Part shown: piece after piece, positions 44,575 through 53,078 of the stretch
How the letters are laid out: every line of letters starts with the position of its first letter
How positions within the stretch are numbered: the stretch's first letter is position 1
Source: Bacillota bacterium
Lineage (GTDB): Bacteria; Bacillota; Clostridia; DSM-8532
DNA length: 64,000 bases
Reading direction: 5' to 3'
NCBI GenBank assembly: GCA_023440865.1
Contig: JAEXRM010000033.1
Span: 1 to 64,000 of the forward strand
Notes under the pieces: generated by a model
The model's input: the letters and a program-made list of their open reading frames with translations, nothing else
What the model was told of the DNA's origin: nothing
Database searches by the model: none
Made by a program: the position numbers and the translations under genes

Positions 44575-45369
44575 TTACGCCTCGCACAGCCAGGATACAA
44601 TGCCCGGGGTGTCGCGAAAATCACCGATGATCCAGTCGGCCCCCGCCTTGCGCAGCCGTGCCTCCTTGTGCCGGTTGAACGGCTGCCGTCCGGTTTCGTC
44701 GCTCGCGACACCGATTGTCCGCGCGCCCGCCTCCCGGCCCAACGCGATCTCCACGCGGCCGTCCCCGACGACGACCAGCTCGCCGCCGCGAAGGCCCTGC
44801 CCTTCCAGCAGTTGACGCAGCACCGTTTCCTTGGAGCAGTCCGTGACACCGGGCGGCGCACCGGCGACCTCGCGGAAAAAGGAGCGCACGCCCAGCAGCA
44901 CCGACTCCCTTTCGACATCCGCATGATCGGTCCCGCTGGCCAGATACAGCACGACGCCCATGTCCCGGAGCGCCTGCAGCAGCGACAGGCTGCCCGGCAC
45001 AAGATAGTCCTCCGGCGTGCATGCGCCGGAAGTGATCTGCCGGATCCGTTCCTTCACGGGCAGCATCAGCCTGCGGTTGTACTCCCGCTTGTACTGCCAT
45101 GGATCCAGGGGCGCTTCCCGCTCCGAAACCCGCGCGGCCAGCCATTCCATCTGCCTGTAGGTCTGGATGCCCGTCGACGCGTCGACGTATTGGTGCACCT
45201 GAAGCCGCGCCTGTGCCGCGTCAAGGCCCGCCGCCACCAGCACCTCCACCATGTAGGGCTCCATGACGGCTTCCCATCCCTGGCGGAGGGTCGAAAGGGT
45301 TCCATCGAAATCAAACAGTGCCGCTTTCACCGCATGCGGCCCATCCTGCCGCCCAATCCCCGTCATCAT
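44575..45369 (-). CDS. HAD-superfamily phosphatase
   Basis: The 264-residue protein has the HAD motifs: motif I ALFDFDGTLS near residue 17, motif II LYLASGT, a Lys in DCSKETVL and motif IV VVGDGRVEIALG. A cap domain lies between motifs I and II. In this operon it could remove the C7 phosphate of heptose 1,7-bisphosphate, the GmhB step, though it is not a close GmhB match. The start is uncertain; a GTG at the VKAALFDFDG position is an alternative. It is the first gene after the ROK-controlled promoter. Confidence 0.82.
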   Translation of the reverse strand: MMTGIGRQDGPHAVKAALFDFDGTLSTLRQGWEAVMEPYMVEVLVAAGLDAAQARLQVHQYVDASTGIQTYRQMEWLAARVSEREAPLDPWQYKREYNRRLMLPVKERIRQITSGACTPEDYLVPGSLSLLQALRDMGVVLYLASGTDHADVERESVLLGVRSFFREVAGAPPGVTDCSKETVLRQLLEGQGLRGGELVVVGDGRVEIALGREAGARTIGVASDETGRQPFNRHKEARLRKAGADWIIGDFRDTPGIVSWLCEA

Positions 45370-45412
45370 GCGTCACCCGCCTTGTCCGGCATGTTTCCGG
45401 CTTGCCCGCGTT

Positions 45413-45465
45413 TGTCAATCGACTTGATTATATGGCTGCGATGCTATATTGTCAATTCACTTGAC
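45413..45465 (-). promoter_or_regulatory. Consensus promoter with two ROK-type operators
   Basis: On the minus strand TTGACA (45455-45450) and TATAAT (45432-45427) are exactly 17 bases apart, a perfect consensus. Two near-identical 16-bp sites flank it: GTCAAGTGAATTGACA at 45465-45450, covering the -35, and ATCAAGTCGATTGACA at 45428-45413, starting at the -10. Each contains TCAA-N5-TTGA dyad symmetry. The arrangement suggests tight repression, presumably by the ROK protein encoded next door. Confidence 0.85.
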
Positions 45466-45499
45466 GATTCAGCGAAAAGGCGGGGGATCTGCTTCCGGA

Positions 45500-46672
45500 T
45501 CAGGTGGCGGCGTGGGTGAGCTCGCCTGCGAGGTACTTGTCGATCACGATGGAACCGGCCGCGGCGATTTCCGCATCCTCCGCCGGCTGGGCGCACAGAA
45601 TCGGCAGCGGGCGAAGGGACCGGGTCAGCCGGCGCGCGTCCACGTCCTGCTGGAGCCGGGCCAGCAGCGCGCCCGGCTTGTAGGTGATGTCGCCCGCCAG
45701 GATGACCGCCTCCAGCTCCAGCAGGTTCATCGCATTGACGATCCCCTTCGCGAGATAGAACGCCTCCTCCGCGATGGCCGCGATGCAGGCGGCGTCACCC
45801 GCTTCCGCCCCATCGGCGAGCGCCTTCCACGTGGCCCCCGCCATGGCGTTCCGTGCGAGCAGCGCGGGCATCGAGGCGTAGCACTCCAGGCAGCCGGTGT
45901 TCCCGCATCCGCACAAGGGACCCTCCCAGTTGATCGACGCATGGCCGATCTCGCTGCCGAATCCGCCTACGCCGCCATAGAGCCTGCCGTTCATGACGAG
46001 TCCGGCGCCGACGCCGGTATCGACCACAAGCAGCATGAAGCTGTCGAACGTTCTTCCCCTGCCGTGGTTCTTCTCGGCCAGCGCCAGTGCGGCCGCATTG
46101 TTCTCCATGTGCACGGCAAGGGGAAGCCGGCTGCGCAGCCCGTCCGCAAGCCGGACCCCATGCCAGCGCCCGAAGTTTGGCGGGTTGAGCATGACGCCGC
46201 CGGCGACATCGACCGGACCCGGCACGCAGACGCCGAGGCCCAGCATGCGCTCCGGCGGAAGACCGGATTCACCGACCAGGCGGGATACCGCCTCCGCCAT
46301 CCGGTCCACCGCACGGTCCACATCGCCGCGCGTGGGCAGGTCTACCGTGCGCGAGGCCAGGACCTTTCCCTTGAAGTCGAGCAGTCCGACCCGGCAGCCG
46401 TCCCGGGTCAGGGAGAGACCCGCCGCATGGCGCCCCGCGGGATTCAAATCGAGCAGCACGGGCTTGCGGCCGTATTCCGACTCGCCCATGCCGGTTTCCT
46501 GCAGGATGCCGTCCCGCAGGAGCGCCTCCACCTGCAGCGACACGGCCGCACGCGTCAAGCCTGTCACCCGGGCCAGATCCGCCCGGGAAACCGGGGCCTG
46601 TCTCACATGATGCAGCAGCAGCTGCCGGTTGTCCCGCTTCATGTTCGCCGCGTTCATCGCATTCTTCTTCAT
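45500..46672 (-). CDS. ROK-family transcriptional repressor (NagC/XylR type)
   Basis: The start 46672 (MKKNAMNAAN) is chosen for its position after GAGGG; later Met codons are possible. The 390-residue protein has an N-terminal winged helix (about 10-70, VSRADLARVTGLTRAAVS), a sugar-kinase-like fold with the ROK motif (LLVVDTGVGAGLVMNG), and the zinc site CGCGNTGCLE. It likely represses the HAD-DHS-kinase/isomerase operon through the paired operators 35 bases beyond its own stop codon, with a sugar or sugar phosphate as inducer. Confidence 0.88.
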   Translation of the reverse strand: MKKNAMNAANMKRDNRQLLLHHVRQAPVSRADLARVTGLTRAAVSLQVEALLRDGILQETGMGESEYGRKPVLLDLNPAGRHAAGLSLTRDGCRVGLLDFKGKVLASRTVDLPTRGDVDRAVDRMAEAVSRLVGESGLPPERMLGLGVCVPGPVDVAGGVMLNPPNFGRWHGVRLADGLRSRLPLAVHMENNAAALALAEKNHGRGRTFDSFMLLVVDTGVGAGLVMNGRLYGGVGGFGSEIGHASINWEGPLCGCGNTGCLECYASMPALLARNAMAGATWKALADGAEAGDAACIAAIAEEAFYLAKGIVNAMNLLELEAVILAGDITYKPGALLARLQQDVDARRLTRSLRPLPILCAQPAEDAEIAAAGSIVIDKYLAGELTHAAT

Positions 46673-46829
46673 GGGTGCTTCAGCCCTCCGTCGGCGTCGT
46701 GCATGCCGTCCCACCCATCATAACCCGAAAGGCCGCCGCAATCCATGCTTCCCGCGCGAAGCCGCGTTTCGGCACCTTTACGCTGTCATGCGCGCCTCCC
46801 GCAGTCCAATCGGTGCAGGCGGACTCACC

Positions 46830-46911
46830 CTGTCGGCGCATGCGGCGCAGGCGGGCTCCCCCCTGTCGGCCCATGCGGCGCAGGCGGGCTCCCCCCTGTC
46901 GGCGAGGGAAC
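46830..46911. repeat. 33-bp tandem repeat, two copies with partial flanks
   Basis: CTGTCGGCGCATGCGGCG starts at 46830, repeats at 46863, and begins a third, truncated copy at 46896; a partial copy also precedes. The period is 33. It fills much of the gap 46673-46931 between the double pectate-lyase-like gene and the ROK gene, both on the minus strand. The plus strand could be read as LSAHAAQAGSP repeats, but no gene is indicated. Confidence 0.88.
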
Positions 46912-46931
46912 CCGCCTGCGTTCCCGGAACG

Positions 46932-48905
46932 TCACCGCCCCACGTGCAGCGTGCCGATCTCCAGGTCGCGGATCACCTGCCGGTTGTCGATCAGGGCGGC
47001 GTTGTCGAACGGACATGGCCCGATGCTGAAGCAGTGGATGCCATGGATGTCCACCCGGTCGCACCGGTCGAGGTACGCCGCATGCGGATGGGCCTCACCG
47101 ATGGCCTGCACCCGGTACTGGAACAGGTTGGCGATCTCGATGTCGCCGCACTGCTCCATGCGCAGGGAACAGGCTTTTTCGCTGCCCAGGTTCTCCTCGG
47201 TCTGCAGCGCGACGATCTTCCAGTTCCGCACGCGTTCCAGCACCACCTCCACGTCCAGGTGGTGTTCCACGGAGATCATCCAGACCTGGCCGGGCGCATC
47301 CGTGTCGCTGACACGGAAACCATCGCGCGTCCAGACATCCGGGATCCAGAGGTTCTTGAACTCGCCGGCGCCGCCGTCGCGCACCCAGATCGCGGAATGC
47401 CTTCCCTTGCCCTTCTCCGTCGCACCGTGCCCGCCGAAATCGAACAGGCAGTCCTCCATGATCGATGTCGGCTCGCCGAGCCACTCCACCTGGATGACGC
47501 CCGGATTCCGCCCTCCGACGAAGCACAGGCCGGACACATGGTTGCGGCCGCCCTTCGGGATGCGGATCATGGCCTGCGGCGCATCCGCATCCGCATAGGC
47601 GGACAGCCCGTCGTCGAGCACGATCCGCGTGCGGCTGCAGTGCAGACCGAGCAGCGCGGTGTCGGGCCGGAGCGCCACCCCCCGTGCGATGCGGTAGACG
47701 CCTTGCGGCAGGTAAACGGCCGGATGCGCGGCGATCGCCAGTTCGAGCGCCTCCGTGTCGTCGGCGATGCCGTCGCCGACCGCGCCGAAGTCCCGCAGAC
47801 TCACCCACGAGGCGGGATCCGGAAGCGGAACCGTCTCCGGATCCGGCATTGCGGGCAGCGCCGTCAGCGGCTCGACGGACTGCCGCAGGTCGAACCCGCG
47901 GCGGAGCGTCTCGTCGTCCGCGTCAATCCGAAGGCCCATGTCCATGTTCACCCGATAACAGTCGTGCCCCGGCTCGATGTGCGGCACCCCGATGTGCCGG
48001 TTGTACTGGTACGCGAACGATTCAAAGAACCGCAGCACGTTCCGGCAGCACGTTTCCCGCACGTGCAGCCAGTTCTGGGGATAACGGACCATGTTCATGC
48101 TGATGCCTGCACCCAGGTTCTCCATGCGGCAGTCCTGCAGATACAGGCGCTCGAACTCCTCGACGTAGTGGTTGTCGCGCTCCTTGTTGGGCACGTAGAC
48201 GCCGTACGGGGCGTCGGCCAGGCGGACACGCCGCATGACCAGGCCGGCCCGGTAGGTGGAGATGCAGGCGCGCGCCTGTCCCGAGAACTCGCAATCCCCC
48301 AGGTAGAAGGGCCAGTAGGGAACCGTCTCGCCGGTGAGGATGCCGTACTGGCCGCCAAAAAAGCGGCAGCGCTCGATCTCGTTGCCGACCATCTCCACCG
48401 CGGCGCGGTTGTCCTGCAGGTGAAAGTCCGCATCCTCGATCGAACACAGCTGCGCCACACGGAACCGGCAGGCCACCAGGCCCGGATTCCCCTTCCCCAG
48501 CCGGAAGTCGATGTTCCGGATGCCGCTGAAGAAGGTTGTGTTCTGGGCGTCGCGCAACTCCGCCCCCGGCTCCGGCCTGTCGACGCGAAAGTGAATGACA
48601 TATGCCGATTCGGGCCCCGCAAAGCCCGGCGTGTGATCGGACACGACGAAGACCGGACGATGGCTGCCGTATCCGATCAGCCTGATCCCCCTCCACAGGT
48701 TCACGGTGCCGGCAAACCGGTACGTGCCTTCCGGAACGAACAGGATGCCCGAGCCCGTCCGCGCCTCGATGTCGTCCACGGCGCGCTGCAGGGCGGCCGT
48801 GTTGTCATGCGCGCCTGTCGGATCGGCACCGTGCAGCGCCGGGGAAAACACATGCGCCTGCGGGTCGGATGGCATGGTGATGAAAACGGATTGACCAAAG
48901 TTCAT
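46932..48905 (-). CDS. Double pectate-lyase-3-like beta-helix protein
   Basis: ATG 48905 follows GGAGGAAGG. The 657-residue protein contains two parallel beta-helix modules, each opening with a Pectate_lyase_3 signature: HGADPTGAHDNTAALQRAV near residue 24 with FVPEGTYRF, and DFGAVGDGIADDTEALELAI near residue 385 with YLPQGVYRI. Such modules occur in polygalacturonases, GH55 and phage tail-spike proteins. No signal peptide is visible, so it may act in the cytosol on imported oligosaccharides. It is divergent from the GntR regulator gene. The substrate is unknown. Confidence 0.8.
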   Translation of the reverse strand: MNFGQSVFITMPSDPQAHVFSPALHGADPTGAHDNTAALQRAVDDIEARTGSGILFVPEGTYRFAGTVNLWRGIRLIGYGSHRPVFVVSDHTPGFAGPESAYVIHFRVDRPEPGAELRDAQNTTFFSGIRNIDFRLGKGNPGLVACRFRVAQLCSIEDADFHLQDNRAAVEMVGNEIERCRFFGGQYGILTGETVPYWPFYLGDCEFSGQARACISTYRAGLVMRRVRLADAPYGVYVPNKERDNHYVEEFERLYLQDCRMENLGAGISMNMVRYPQNWLHVRETCCRNVLRFFESFAYQYNRHIGVPHIEPGHDCYRVNMDMGLRIDADDETLRRGFDLRQSVEPLTALPAMPDPETVPLPDPASWVSLRDFGAVGDGIADDTEALELAIAAHPAVYLPQGVYRIARGVALRPDTALLGLHCSRTRIVLDDGLSAYADADAPQAMIRIPKGGRNHVSGLCFVGGRNPGVIQVEWLGEPTSIMEDCLFDFGGHGATEKGKGRHSAIWVRDGGAGEFKNLWIPDVWTRDGFRVSDTDAPGQVWMISVEHHLDVEVVLERVRNWKIVALQTEENLGSEKACSLRMEQCGDIEIANLFQYRVQAIGEAHPHAAYLDRCDRVDIHGIHCFSIGPCPFDNAALIDNRQVIRDLEIGTLHVGR

Positions 48906-49009
48906 GGCACAAACCTTCCTCCGCATCCGGCTGGACGCGGCGCCGCGGCCTTCGGCCCGAAAGGGGCCGAAGGCTCACCCCTGTTAAAAAAGTAACTTGC
49001 TTGCGGTAC

Positions 49010-49066
49010 TTGCATATCCGGAAGGAACCTGTCTATAATGATCCCAAGTTGTAATACATCTTACAA
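49010..49066 (+). promoter_or_regulatory. Promoter and GntR operator
   Basis: TTGCAT (49010-49015) and TATAAT (49034-49039) are 18 bases apart. Just downstream is a perfect dyad, TTGTAA (49049-49054), 6 bases, TTACAA (49061-49066), typical of FadR/GntR operators. It should let the regulator repress its own operon and possibly the divergent gene. Confidence 0.75.
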
Positions 49067-49134
49067 ATCACACTCGCATCATACCGAACCTGACCGAAAG
49101 ATGCAACGCAAAATACGGATACCCAGGAGAAACG

Positions 49135-49821
49135 ATGAGCATCAGACCGGTACAGAAACGGAAAGTCGTGGACGAAGTCCTCGAACAGATGAAGGAACAG
49201 ATCTTCTCCGGCAACTGGGCTCCCGGCGCGAAGATTCCAGGCGAGATGGAACTCACCCGCATCTTCGGCGTGAGCAGGGTTTCCATCCGCGAAGCCATTC
49301 ACCGGCTCGTTGGCATGGGCATCCTTTCCATCCGGCACGGTGACGGCACCTACATCGCCGAGATTCTGCCGAAGGACTATTTCAACGCCCTGCTGCCGGC
49401 GCTGCTGATCGAATCGGTCTCGCTGGACGAGTTGCTGGAGTTCCGGGAAATGCTCGAGGTCGAGAGCGCCCGGCATGCCGCTTCACGCGCCACATCCGAG
49501 GATATCGACCGCATGCGCGGCATTCTGACCTCCATGAAAAAGACCGAGGGCGACCATGTCCGCTTTGCGATCGAGGACCTGAACTTCCATACGGCGCTGG
49601 CGCTTGCGACACACAACAGCGTCATCGTGAAGGTCAACGCCATCATGCATGACATGCTGAAGAAGGCCATGGAGGAGATTGTCGTCAAAACCGGGTTCGA
49701 GGACGGCATGCACTATCACGCATGCATCCTGGACGCGGTGGAGAGAAAGAGCGTCGCGGAAGCCACCAAGCTGATGCGCGAGCATATCCAGCACACCAGG
49801 GAACGGGTGAGGGACCACTGA
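49135..49821 (+). CDS. GntR-family regulator, FadR/FCD subfamily
   Basis: ATG 49135 follows CAGGAG. The 228-residue protein has an N-terminal winged helix (about 8-75, VSRVSIREAIHRLVGMGIL) and an all-helical FCD effector domain (about 90-222) with the metal-binding Asp/His pattern (DLNFHTALALATHN, HYHACILDAVE). FCD ligands are often sugar acids or small carboxylates. It heads the transketolase-dehydrogenase operon, 63 bases upstream of the first transketolase gene. Confidence 0.9.
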   Translation: MSIRPVQKRKVVDEVLEQMKEQIFSGNWAPGAKIPGEMELTRIFGVSRVSIREAIHRLVGMGILSIRHGDGTYIAEILPKDYFNALLPALLIESVSLDELLEFREMLEVESARHAASRATSEDIDRMRGILTSMKKTEGDHVRFAIEDLNFHTALALATHNSVIVKVNAIMHDMLKKAMEEIVVKTGFEDGMHYHACILDAVERKSVAEATKLMREHIQHTRERVRDH

Positions 49822-49884
49822 TCCGCCGTCCCATGCGGATGGACACGGCAGCGGCATCCTGGCATATCCCGGAAGGAGCATGGC

Positions 49885-50718
49885 ATGGTTCGGATCGTGG
49901 AGGAACTGGAACAACAAGCCCGTCTGCTGCGGCTGACGCTGGTCCGTATGGTCGGGCCGGGGAAGCCGGGGCATTTCGGCGGCTCCTGCTCCATCGCGGA
50001 TGTGGTGGCGGCGCTCTATTTCCACAAGCTGCGGCACCATCCCGAAGATCCGGCCTGGCCGGACAGGGACCGTTTCCTGCTGAGCAAGGGGCATGCGGCG
50101 ATCGTGCAGTACGCCGCACTCGCGCTCTGCGGTTATTTTCCCCGCGAGGAGCTGCTCAGCTTGAAAAAGCTGGATGCCATGCTGCAGGGACACCCCGACA
50201 TGCGCAAGACACCCGGCATCGAGGCCAACACCGGCTCGCTTGGCCAGGGCCTCTCCATCGCCTGCGGCATGGCCGCCGGACTCCTGCGCGACGGCAGGGA
50301 TGCGCGGGTATACTGCGTCATCGGCGACGGCGAACTGGCCGAGGGTCAGATTTGGGAAGCCGCCATGGCCGCATCCGTGTACCATCTGGACAACCTGGTC
50401 GGCATACTCGACTGCAACCGCATCCAGGCGACAGGCTTCACGGCCGAGCGGTTTGACACGGGCCTGCTGGCGGAGAAATGGACCGCCTTCGGCTGGAACG
50501 TGCTGGACATCGACGGCCATGACATGTCGCAGATCCTCGACGCGCTCGAGCGGGCCGACAAACGGAACGGCCGGCCCACCCTCCTTTTGTGCCGCACAGT
50601 CAAGGGAAAGGGCATCCCGTTCGCCGAAAACACCGCCCAGTACCACAACGGCATCATGACGCCGGAGCAATATGAGGTGGCCTGCCAACTGCTGGAAGAT
50701 CCGATCTGTGTCAGATGA
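49885..50718 (+). CDS. Transketolase, N-terminal subunit
   Basis: ATG 49885 follows GGAAGGAG. The 277-residue protein is the thiamine-diphosphate-binding half of a split transketolase: GKPGHFGGSCSIADVV near the start, LSKGHAA, and the TPP motif GDGELAEGQIWEAAM near residue 150. It works with the C-terminal subunit encoded after a 258-base gap. Split transketolases in catabolic operons can act on unusual ketose phosphates, such as AptA/AptB on apulose 4-phosphate, so the substrate need not be a standard pentose phosphate. Confidence 0.92.
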   Translation: MVRIVEELEQQARLLRLTLVRMVGPGKPGHFGGSCSIADVVAALYFHKLRHHPEDPAWPDRDRFLLSKGHAAIVQYAALALCGYFPREELLSLKKLDAMLQGHPDMRKTPGIEANTGSLGQGLSIACGMAAGLLRDGRDARVYCVIGDGELAEGQIWEAAMAASVYHLDNLVGILDCNRIQATGFTAERFDTGLLAEKWTAFGWNVLDIDGHDMSQILDALERADKRNGRPTLLLCRTVKGKGIPFAENTAQYHNGIMTPEQYEVACQLLEDPICVR

Positions 50719-50804
50719 CCGACATTCATTCCGAAGCGGCACACGGTTCCCCCGCACGCTGCTTCCAGGTATTCCGCCGGCAACACGCCACACCCGCGCC
50801 CCAA

Positions 50805-50886
50805 GAGCCCGCATCCTCTCACCGCAACCGGCAACACCACTTCATGAGCCCGCATCTTCGCACCGCAGCATGCGTTCACATCATCG
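50805..50886 (+). repeat. 41-bp imperfect repeat between the two transketolase halves
   Basis: GAGCCCGCATC starts at 50805 and again at 50846, followed by similar CACCGCA segments; parts (ACCGGCAA) recur before and after. The copies have diverged. The gap 50719-50976 holds no other feature than the ribosome binding site of the next gene. Confidence 0.65.
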
Positions 50887-50976
50887 CGAACCGGCAATGG
50901 CCCGAGGCTGCATCCGTCCATACGGATGAACGGTGATTTTGTGTTGCCATCTTTCATCTCATCATAAGGAGATCAT

Positions 50977-51939
50977 ATGCAAAACCAACGACAGGTTTAT
51001 GGGCAGACCCTGGTGGAGCTGGGGCGGGAGAACGACCGCATCGCCGTGCTGGAGGCCGACCTGGGCAAGTCAACCATGAGTTGCCTGTTCCAGGCGGAAT
51101 TCCCGGACCGGTATTTCGAAATGGGCATCGCCGAGGCCAACATGGTCTCGTTTGCGGCGGGTCTGTCCCTGACGGACCGCATCGCCTTCGTCAACACGTT
51201 CGCTGTCTTCGCGACCGGGCGTCCGTACGACCAGATCCGCCAGGGTGTCTGCATCGGGAACCTCAACGTCAAGATCGTGGGTTCCAGCGCGGGCTTGTCC
51301 GATTTCGGCGACGGCGCGACGCACCAGTCCATCGAGGACATCGCCCTGATGCGGGCGATCCCGAACATGACCGTGCTGGTGCCTTGCGACGGCCGGGAAA
51401 CCGCGCAGGCCGTACGGGCGGCTGCGGCGCATGACGGCCCGGTGTACCTGCGGATCTGCCGCAATGACGTGGAGGACGTGCTGCCCGAGGGCACGCCGTT
51501 CGAGATCGGCATGCCCCGCGTGCTGCGGGAGGGTCACGACATCGTGCTGTTCGCGACGGGCATCATGGTCTCCACGGCCCTGAAGGCGGCCCGGTCGCTG
51601 GAAGCGGAGGGCATCCACGCACGGGTGGTGAACATCAGCACCATCAAGCCGCTGAACGCGCAGCGCATTGTCGAGTTGGCACAGGACTGCTGCGCGGTGC
51701 TGGTCGCGGAGGAACACACGGGCATCGGCGGTCTGACCGCCGCTGTGCTCGACGCGCTGCGCACCACACCCGTTCCGGTGGAGAGCGTCTCGATCGGCGA
51801 CCGGTTCGGCCAGTCTGCGGAGAGTCACGAGGAGCTGCTGGCACGGTACGGTCTCACGGTCGAGGACATGTGCCGCAAGGCGCGCGCGCTGGTCCACCAG
51901 TTCAAGAAGGCCGTGCAGCCCGCCGATTTGTTCGGTTGA
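50977..51939 (+). CDS. Transketolase, C-terminal subunit
   Basis: The 320-residue protein covers the pyrimidine-binding and C-terminal transketolase domains. The catalytic Glu is in FEMGIAEANMVSFAAG, and VGSSAGLSDFGDGATHQSIED contains conserved histidines. TTAAGGAGAT-like sequence (ATAAGGAGATCAT) precedes the ATG. It completes the enzyme with the N-terminal subunit. Transfer of two-carbon units among sugar phosphates yields, in the standard reaction, sedoheptulose 7-phosphate. Confidence 0.92.
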   Translation: MQNQRQVYGQTLVELGRENDRIAVLEADLGKSTMSCLFQAEFPDRYFEMGIAEANMVSFAAGLSLTDRIAFVNTFAVFATGRPYDQIRQGVCIGNLNVKIVGSSAGLSDFGDGATHQSIEDIALMRAIPNMTVLVPCDGRETAQAVRAAAAHDGPVYLRICRNDVEDVLPEGTPFEIGMPRVLREGHDIVLFATGIMVSTALKAARSLEAEGIHARVVNISTIKPLNAQRIVELAQDCCAVLVAEEHTGIGGLTAAVLDALRTTPVPVESVSIGDRFGQSAESHEELLARYGLTVEDMCRKARALVHQFKKAVQPADLFG

Positions 51940-51953
51940 AGGAGGAATACCGC

Positions 51954-53003
51954 TTGGAAACGATGAAGGCAGTCATGAAGTATGACAACCGGGCCGGCGC
52001 CACGGAAATCCGTGAAGTGCCCGTCCCGGAGATCGGTCCCACCGATGTGCTGGTGCGTGTCTCCCATATCGGGGTGTGCGGTACGGATCCGCACATGCAC
52101 CAGAATCTCGTGACGATTCCGATCAACGTTCCCCTGATCTTCGGGCACGAGTTTGCGGGAACCATCGAAAAGGTGGGTAAGGACGTGAAGGGATACGGGA
52201 TCGGCGACAGGGTCACCGCCGAGACCCACGCCGACTACTGCGGCGAGTGTGTCATGTGCCGCACGAACCGGTACCACCTGTGCCGCGACCGGAAGGGATA
52301 CGGCTTCAAGGTGCACGGCGCGTTCGCGAAGTACGTGAAGGTGCCCGCGCGCATCCTGCACCGGGTGCCGGAAGGGGTTTCCCTGAGGGAAGCCGCGCTC
52401 ACGGAGCCGCTGTGCGTCGCCTACAAGTCCATGGTGTCGGGCAGCGCCATCGCGCCGGGTGATACGGTTGTGGTCATCGGTCCGGGCCCCATCGGGCTGC
52501 TTTGCATCAAGATGGCGCAGCTGCGGGGTGCGAGCGAGATCATCGCCATCGGAACAGCAGGCGACGAGGCACGGCTCGAGATGGCCCGGTCCTATGGCGC
52601 CACGATGACCCTCAACAGCAGCACGGAGGACGTAGCCGCACGGATCCGGTCCATGGGCGACGGGTATGGCGTCGACCTGGTCGCCGACACGGCGGGCGGA
52701 TCCGCCACCCTGACCCTCTCCATGGAGCTGGTGCGGCCGACAGGCCAGATCGTCAAGATCGGCTGGGGCCCCAAACCGGTCGGCGTCTCTCTCGACCCGT
52801 TGATTTCAAAGGCGGCCACGCTGCAGGGGCATTTCAGCCACACCTGGGACGTCTGGGAGAAGTGCCTGGTGCTGCTTGACAAGGGCCAGGTGGACCTCAA
52901 GCCGTTGATCACCCACGAGCTGCCCATCGACCAGTGGGCCAGGGCCTTCGATCTCATCGAGAACCGCGAGGCCATGAAAGTGGTGCTGACCCCCATCGAC
53001 TGA
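51954..53003 (+). CDS. Zinc-dependent alcohol/sorbitol dehydrogenase family protein
   Basis: TTG 51954 is the best start, 8 bases after AAGGAGG; the next ATG (51963) is too far from it. The 349-residue protein is a medium-chain dehydrogenase with catalytic zinc ligands in HIGVCGTDPHMH and FGHEFAGTIE, the structural zinc set CGECVMCRTNRYHLC and the NAD motif IGPGPIGLLCIKMA. It oxidises a polyol or secondary alcohol, probably a sugar alcohol or threonine-like substrate. It follows the transketolase gene closely and is in the same operon. Confidence 0.9.
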   Translation: METMKAVMKYDNRAGATEIREVPVPEIGPTDVLVRVSHIGVCGTDPHMHQNLVTIPINVPLIFGHEFAGTIEKVGKDVKGYGIGDRVTAETHADYCGECVMCRTNRYHLCRDRKGYGFKVHGAFAKYVKVPARILHRVPEGVSLREAALTEPLCVAYKSMVSGSAIAPGDTVVVIGPGPIGLLCIKMAQLRGASEIIAIGTAGDEARLEMARSYGATMTLNSSTEDVAARIRSMGDGYGVDLVADTAGGSATLTLSMELVRPTGQIVKIGWGPKPVGVSLDPLISKAATLQGHFSHTWDVWEKCLVLLDKGQVDLKPLITHELPIDQWARAFDLIENREAMKVVLTPID

Positions 53004-53078
53004 CATGGGATCCGGCACCCATGGCGCCTGATCCCTTTGACACCCCGGCGGCACCCCATTCGGGAAGGAGATCCACGT

